NCBI GenBank assembly: GCA_951812775.1
Contig: OX638326.1
Span: 2,429,391 to 2,493,390, forward strand
DNA from: an uncultured Alphaproteobacteria bacterium
Lineage (GTDB): Bacteria > Pseudomonadota > Alphaproteobacteria > MPNO01 > UBA2964
Direction of reading: 5' to 3'
DNA length: 64,000 nucleotides
Of the stretch, positions 62,307 to 64,000 are shown piece by piece. How positions within the stretch are numbered: position 1 is the first letter of the stretch; each line of letters begins with the position of its first letter. Made by a program: the position numbers and the translations under genes. The notes under the pieces were generated by a model. The model saw only the letters and a program-made list of their open reading frames with translations. It was not told the DNA's origin and did no database searches.

Positions 62307-63593
62307 GGGCGCCTCTAAAAACCTCGTCATTTTGGCCATGATCTGCTTCACTTCTCTCATCGGCTTGATGGAGGATGGAATGTCGGATCAGCCCGGTTTT
62401 TTCGATCTTGATGAGCGTTACGCGGCACTGTCGGCGGCGGGTGATCCGTTGCTTCGGCTTGGTGAGTTGGTCGATTTCGAGTTGTTTCGCCGGCCCTTGA
62501 TCCGGGCGCTACGTCGCTCGGACCGGCGCCAGGGTGGCCGGCCTCCCTATGACCCCGTTCTGATGTTCAAGATCCTGGTGTTGCAGGCACTATACAATCT
62601 CTCGGATGATCAAACCGAGTTCCAGATCCGCGACCGGCTGTCTTTCATGCGGTTCCTGGGCCTGGGGCTTCACGCCCGGGTGCCGGACGCCAAGACGATC
62701 TGGCTGTTCCGTGAGTTGCTGGTGCAGGCCAAGGCGATCGAGGCGTTGTTCGATCGCTTCGACGAACACCTGCGCGGCCATGGCTACCTGGCGCTGTCGG
62801 GCCAGATCGTCGATGCCACGATCGTCGCGGCGCCCAGGCAGCGCAACAGCGTTCCGGAGAAGGTGGCGTTGAAGGCCGGCAAGGTGCCAGAGGAGTGGAA
62901 GGACAAGCCGGCCAAGCTGGCCCAGAAAGACCGGGATGCGCGCTGGACCATGAAGCGTGGCCGAGTGAAGCGTCTGGAGGATGGGCACCCCAAGGGGCCG
63001 GAGATCATGGTGCCGGCGTTTGGCTACAAGAACCACATCTCCACGGACCGGCGGCACGGGTTGATCCGCAAGTGGCGCGTCACCGATGCCGCCGCCAATG
63101 ACGGCCGCCAGCTCGCCGGTCTGATCGATCCGGAGAACACGGCGAGCCCGGTCTGGGCGGATACCGCCTATCGGTCCAAGCGTAACGAGAAGATGCTGGC
63201 GCGCCAAGGCAAGCGCTCCCAGATCCACTTCCGCAAGCCGCGCGGCAAGCCGATGCCGGCGACCCTGGCCAAGGCCAACGCGGCGCGCTCGGCGGTACGC
63301 TCCGCCGTCGAGCATGTCTTCGCCCATCAGAAAGGCTTGATGGCGCTCTCGGTTCGGACCATCGGCATCGCCCGGGCCGAGGCCAAGATCGGCATGACCA
63401 ATCTGGCGTATAACATGCGCCGTTTCCTCTGGCTCCAGGGGCGAAGTGCGCCCACATGACGCCGGAACGGCCGGTTCGACCGGCTAAACCGATCAAATCG
63501 ACGCAAAACGGCTCGAAAAAACCGACACTCAGACGCGCCCACCCGGTCAAATCACGCCGCAAGCGGCCAAACCGAACGTTCTTCGAGGTGTCC
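62307..63593 (+). mobile_element. IS5-family insertion sequence
   Basis: 1287 bp. The ends match as imperfect inverted repeats: left GGGCGCCTCTAAAAACC, right (reverse complement) GGACACCTCGAAGAACG, with further matches inward. The target duplication is ATTT (62303-62306 and 63594-63597). One transposase gene fills it. It is GC-richer than its flanks, so it is a recent arrival from another background. The intact gene, matching ends and target duplication suggest a young, possibly active copy. Confidence 0.85.
62380..63459 (+). CDS. IS5-family transposase
   Basis: About 359 residues, intact. MSDQPGFFDLDERYAALSAA is the usual start. Conserved blocks are GRPPYDPVLMFKILVLQALY, LSDDQTEFQIRDRLSFMRFL, GQIVDATIVAAPRQRNSVPE (first Asp of the DDE triad), VWADTAYRSKRNEKML (second Asp) and SAVEHVFAHQKGLMALSVRT with the Glu. 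The start at 62380 is preferred; the frame is open to 62305 but the extra residues are not family-like. It moves the element by cut-and-paste or copy-out. Confidence 0.93.
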   Translation: MSDQPGFFDLDERYAALSAAGDPLLRLGELVDFELFRRPLIRALRRSDRRQGGRPPYDPVLMFKILVLQALYNLSDDQTEFQIRDRLSFMRFLGLGLHARVPDAKTIWLFRELLVQAKAIEALFDRFDEHLRGHGYLALSGQIVDATIVAAPRQRNSVPEKVALKAGKVPEEWKDKPAKLAQKDRDARWTMKRGRVKRLEDGHPKGPEIMVPAFGYKNHISTDRRHGLIRKWRVTDAAANDGRQLAGLIDPENTASPVWADTAYRSKRNEKMLARQGKRSQIHFRKPRGKPMPATLAKANAARSAVRSAVEHVFAHQKGLMALSVRTIGIARAEAKIGMTNLAYNMRRFLWLQGRSAPT

Positions 63594-63631
63594 ATTTCCC
63601 TACCTAATAACGATTTCCCTACCTAATAACG
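63594..63631 (+). repeat. 19-bp tandem repeat (two copies) at the right flank of the IS5-family element
   Basis: ATTTCCCTACCTAATAACG occurs twice in a row (63594-63612 and 63613-63631), directly after the IS. Its first four bases are the target duplication. It breaks the frame of the interrupted gene independently of the IS. Confidence 0.9.
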
Positions 63632-63847
63632 ATGAACCTACGCACTCCGAGCGAATAAAAACTGGCTTGGAAATTGCCAAAAGAGAGGGCAAAGCGTTGG
63701 GTAGAAAAACGAATGTCACTGAGCGCACCAAAGCTACGGTATTAGAACTTAGAAAACATGGATACGGGATAAAGAAGATAGCCCGCACTTTGAGGATAGG
63801 TGTCGGTACAACCTCAGCAATCCTAAAAGCGGCTTGAGCTGATTAAT

Positions 63848-64000
63848 CTATTTCTTTTTCGCTACAGCCCAAGATAGCGCACCCAACGCGGTAGTCTTCG
63901 TATTTAGAGCGGCGAGGGCGGAATGCCGCAGCAATAAAGCTGCGGCACCACCAAGCGTTAATGTACGGATAGTACTCTCTGACAGGCTTATCGAGGAGTT
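63848..64000 (-). CDS. Partial hydrophobic protein (C-terminal 50 residues)
   Basis: An open frame enters from the right edge on the minus strand and ends with TAG at 63848-63850: SLSESTIRTLTLGGAAALLL, then ALAALNTKTTALGALSWAVA and KKK. One or two membrane-spanning helices and a basic C-terminus are visible. It could be a holin-like or other small phage membrane protein, in keeping with the phage-like surroundings, but the N-terminus is missing. Confidence 0.45.
   Translation of the reverse strand, partial: NSSISLSESTIRTLTLGGAAALLLRHSALAALNTKTTALGALSWAVAKKK

Larger units (their letters stand above)
62216..63838 (+). pseudogene. Small recombinase-like helix-turn-helix gene interrupted by an IS5-family element
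   Basis: The 5' part (62216-62306) reads MLNSTAVCYYDDAEKLAELA, then EIARSMGITI. The 3' part (from 63632) reads DEPTHSERIKTGLEIAKREG, KALGRKTNVTERTKATVLEL and YGIKKIARTLRIGVGTTSAI, which is the C-terminal end of a resolvase with its helix-turn-helix. Removing the IS with its 4-bp duplication and one copy of a 19-bp tandem repeat restores a single frame of about 102 residues (SLPNNDEPTH across the join). It therefore was a short phage-type HTH/recombinase-tail protein, now inactivated. Confidence 0.7.

Noticed and set aside
62590-63327. Long minus-strand open frame (245 codons) opposite the IS5-family transposase
   Set aside because: Composition is Arg/Leu/His-rich without family features and it mirrors a strongly GC-rich gene. 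It is a shadow frame of the transposase.
1-64000. CRISPR arrays and rRNA genes
   Set aside because: No regularly spaced repeats with unique spacers and no rRNA sequence were seen anywhere in the window.

Overview
The window looks like an alphaproteobacterial chromosome, most like the Rhodospirillales or a related marine lineage. The evidence is gene content and order: aconitase beside a full ccmABCDEFGHI cluster, a CarD / ferredoxin / TerB / S4 / Suv3-type helicase block, Liv-type ABC transporters, and PagL- and DUF1223-like envelope genes. Genus cannot be read from the sequence. Housekeeping blocks alternate with accessory segments full of broken genes, insertion sequences and junctions.

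Layout. 1-10.4 kb is a cobalamin (corrin ring) cluster: the tail of CbiX, then CobH, CobL, CobI, a CbiG-CobJ fusion, CobM, CobK, CbiD, CobA, CobB and CobC. CbiX, CbiG and CbiD point to the cobalt-early, oxygen-independent route. 10.6-23.5 kb is a decayed accessory or defence island. It holds a broken SPOR-domain gene, an IS1595-type transposon carrying a broken DNA methyltransferase, and a retron-like locus on the minus strand (structured RNA flanked by short inverted repeats, a 57-residue hydrophobic peptide, an XRE regulator and a reverse transcriptase split by a 73-bp repeat insertion). It continues with a serine recombinase and an operon with a MutL/MORC-like GHKL ATPase, three unknown proteins, a cytosine-C5 methyltransferase, Vsr and the start of an EcoRII-type endonuclease. 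A truncated TRAP receptor and a tRNA-Arg(CCT) close the island.

23.6-34 kb holds a sulfatase, envelope proteins, proline iminopeptidase, a thermonuclease-like protein, an M48 lipoprotein protease, a frameshifted class III cyclase, CarD and ferredoxin. 34-40.4 kb holds TerB, an S4 protein, the Suv3-like helicase, HtpG (with a heat-shock-like promoter) and a metallo-hydrolase. 40.4-47.3 kb is a branched-chain-amino-acid-type ABC transporter with two tandem, near-identical binding proteins, next to a polysaccharide-deacetylase/PuuE-like gene. At 48-49.3 kb two truncated genes converge at a junction. 49.4-53 kb has a DUF1223-like protein and aconitase.

At 53.1-53.26 kb lies a candidate small RNA with a heat-shock-type promoter, a C-rich loop and an intrinsic terminator. 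53.3-60.7 kb is the complete cytochrome c maturation operon. A Sel1-type gene at its end is broken and fused in frame to a phage-like segment that looks like the tail of a TET/JBP-like dioxygenase joined to a TET-associated glycosyltransferase (DNA hypermodification). The last 2 kb hold an IS5-family element inserted into a small recombinase-like helix-turn-helix gene and a partial hydrophobic protein.

The most notable items are the retron-like locus, the MutL/MORC-type restriction-modification operon, the TET/TAGT-like fusion and the heat-shock-type small RNA.
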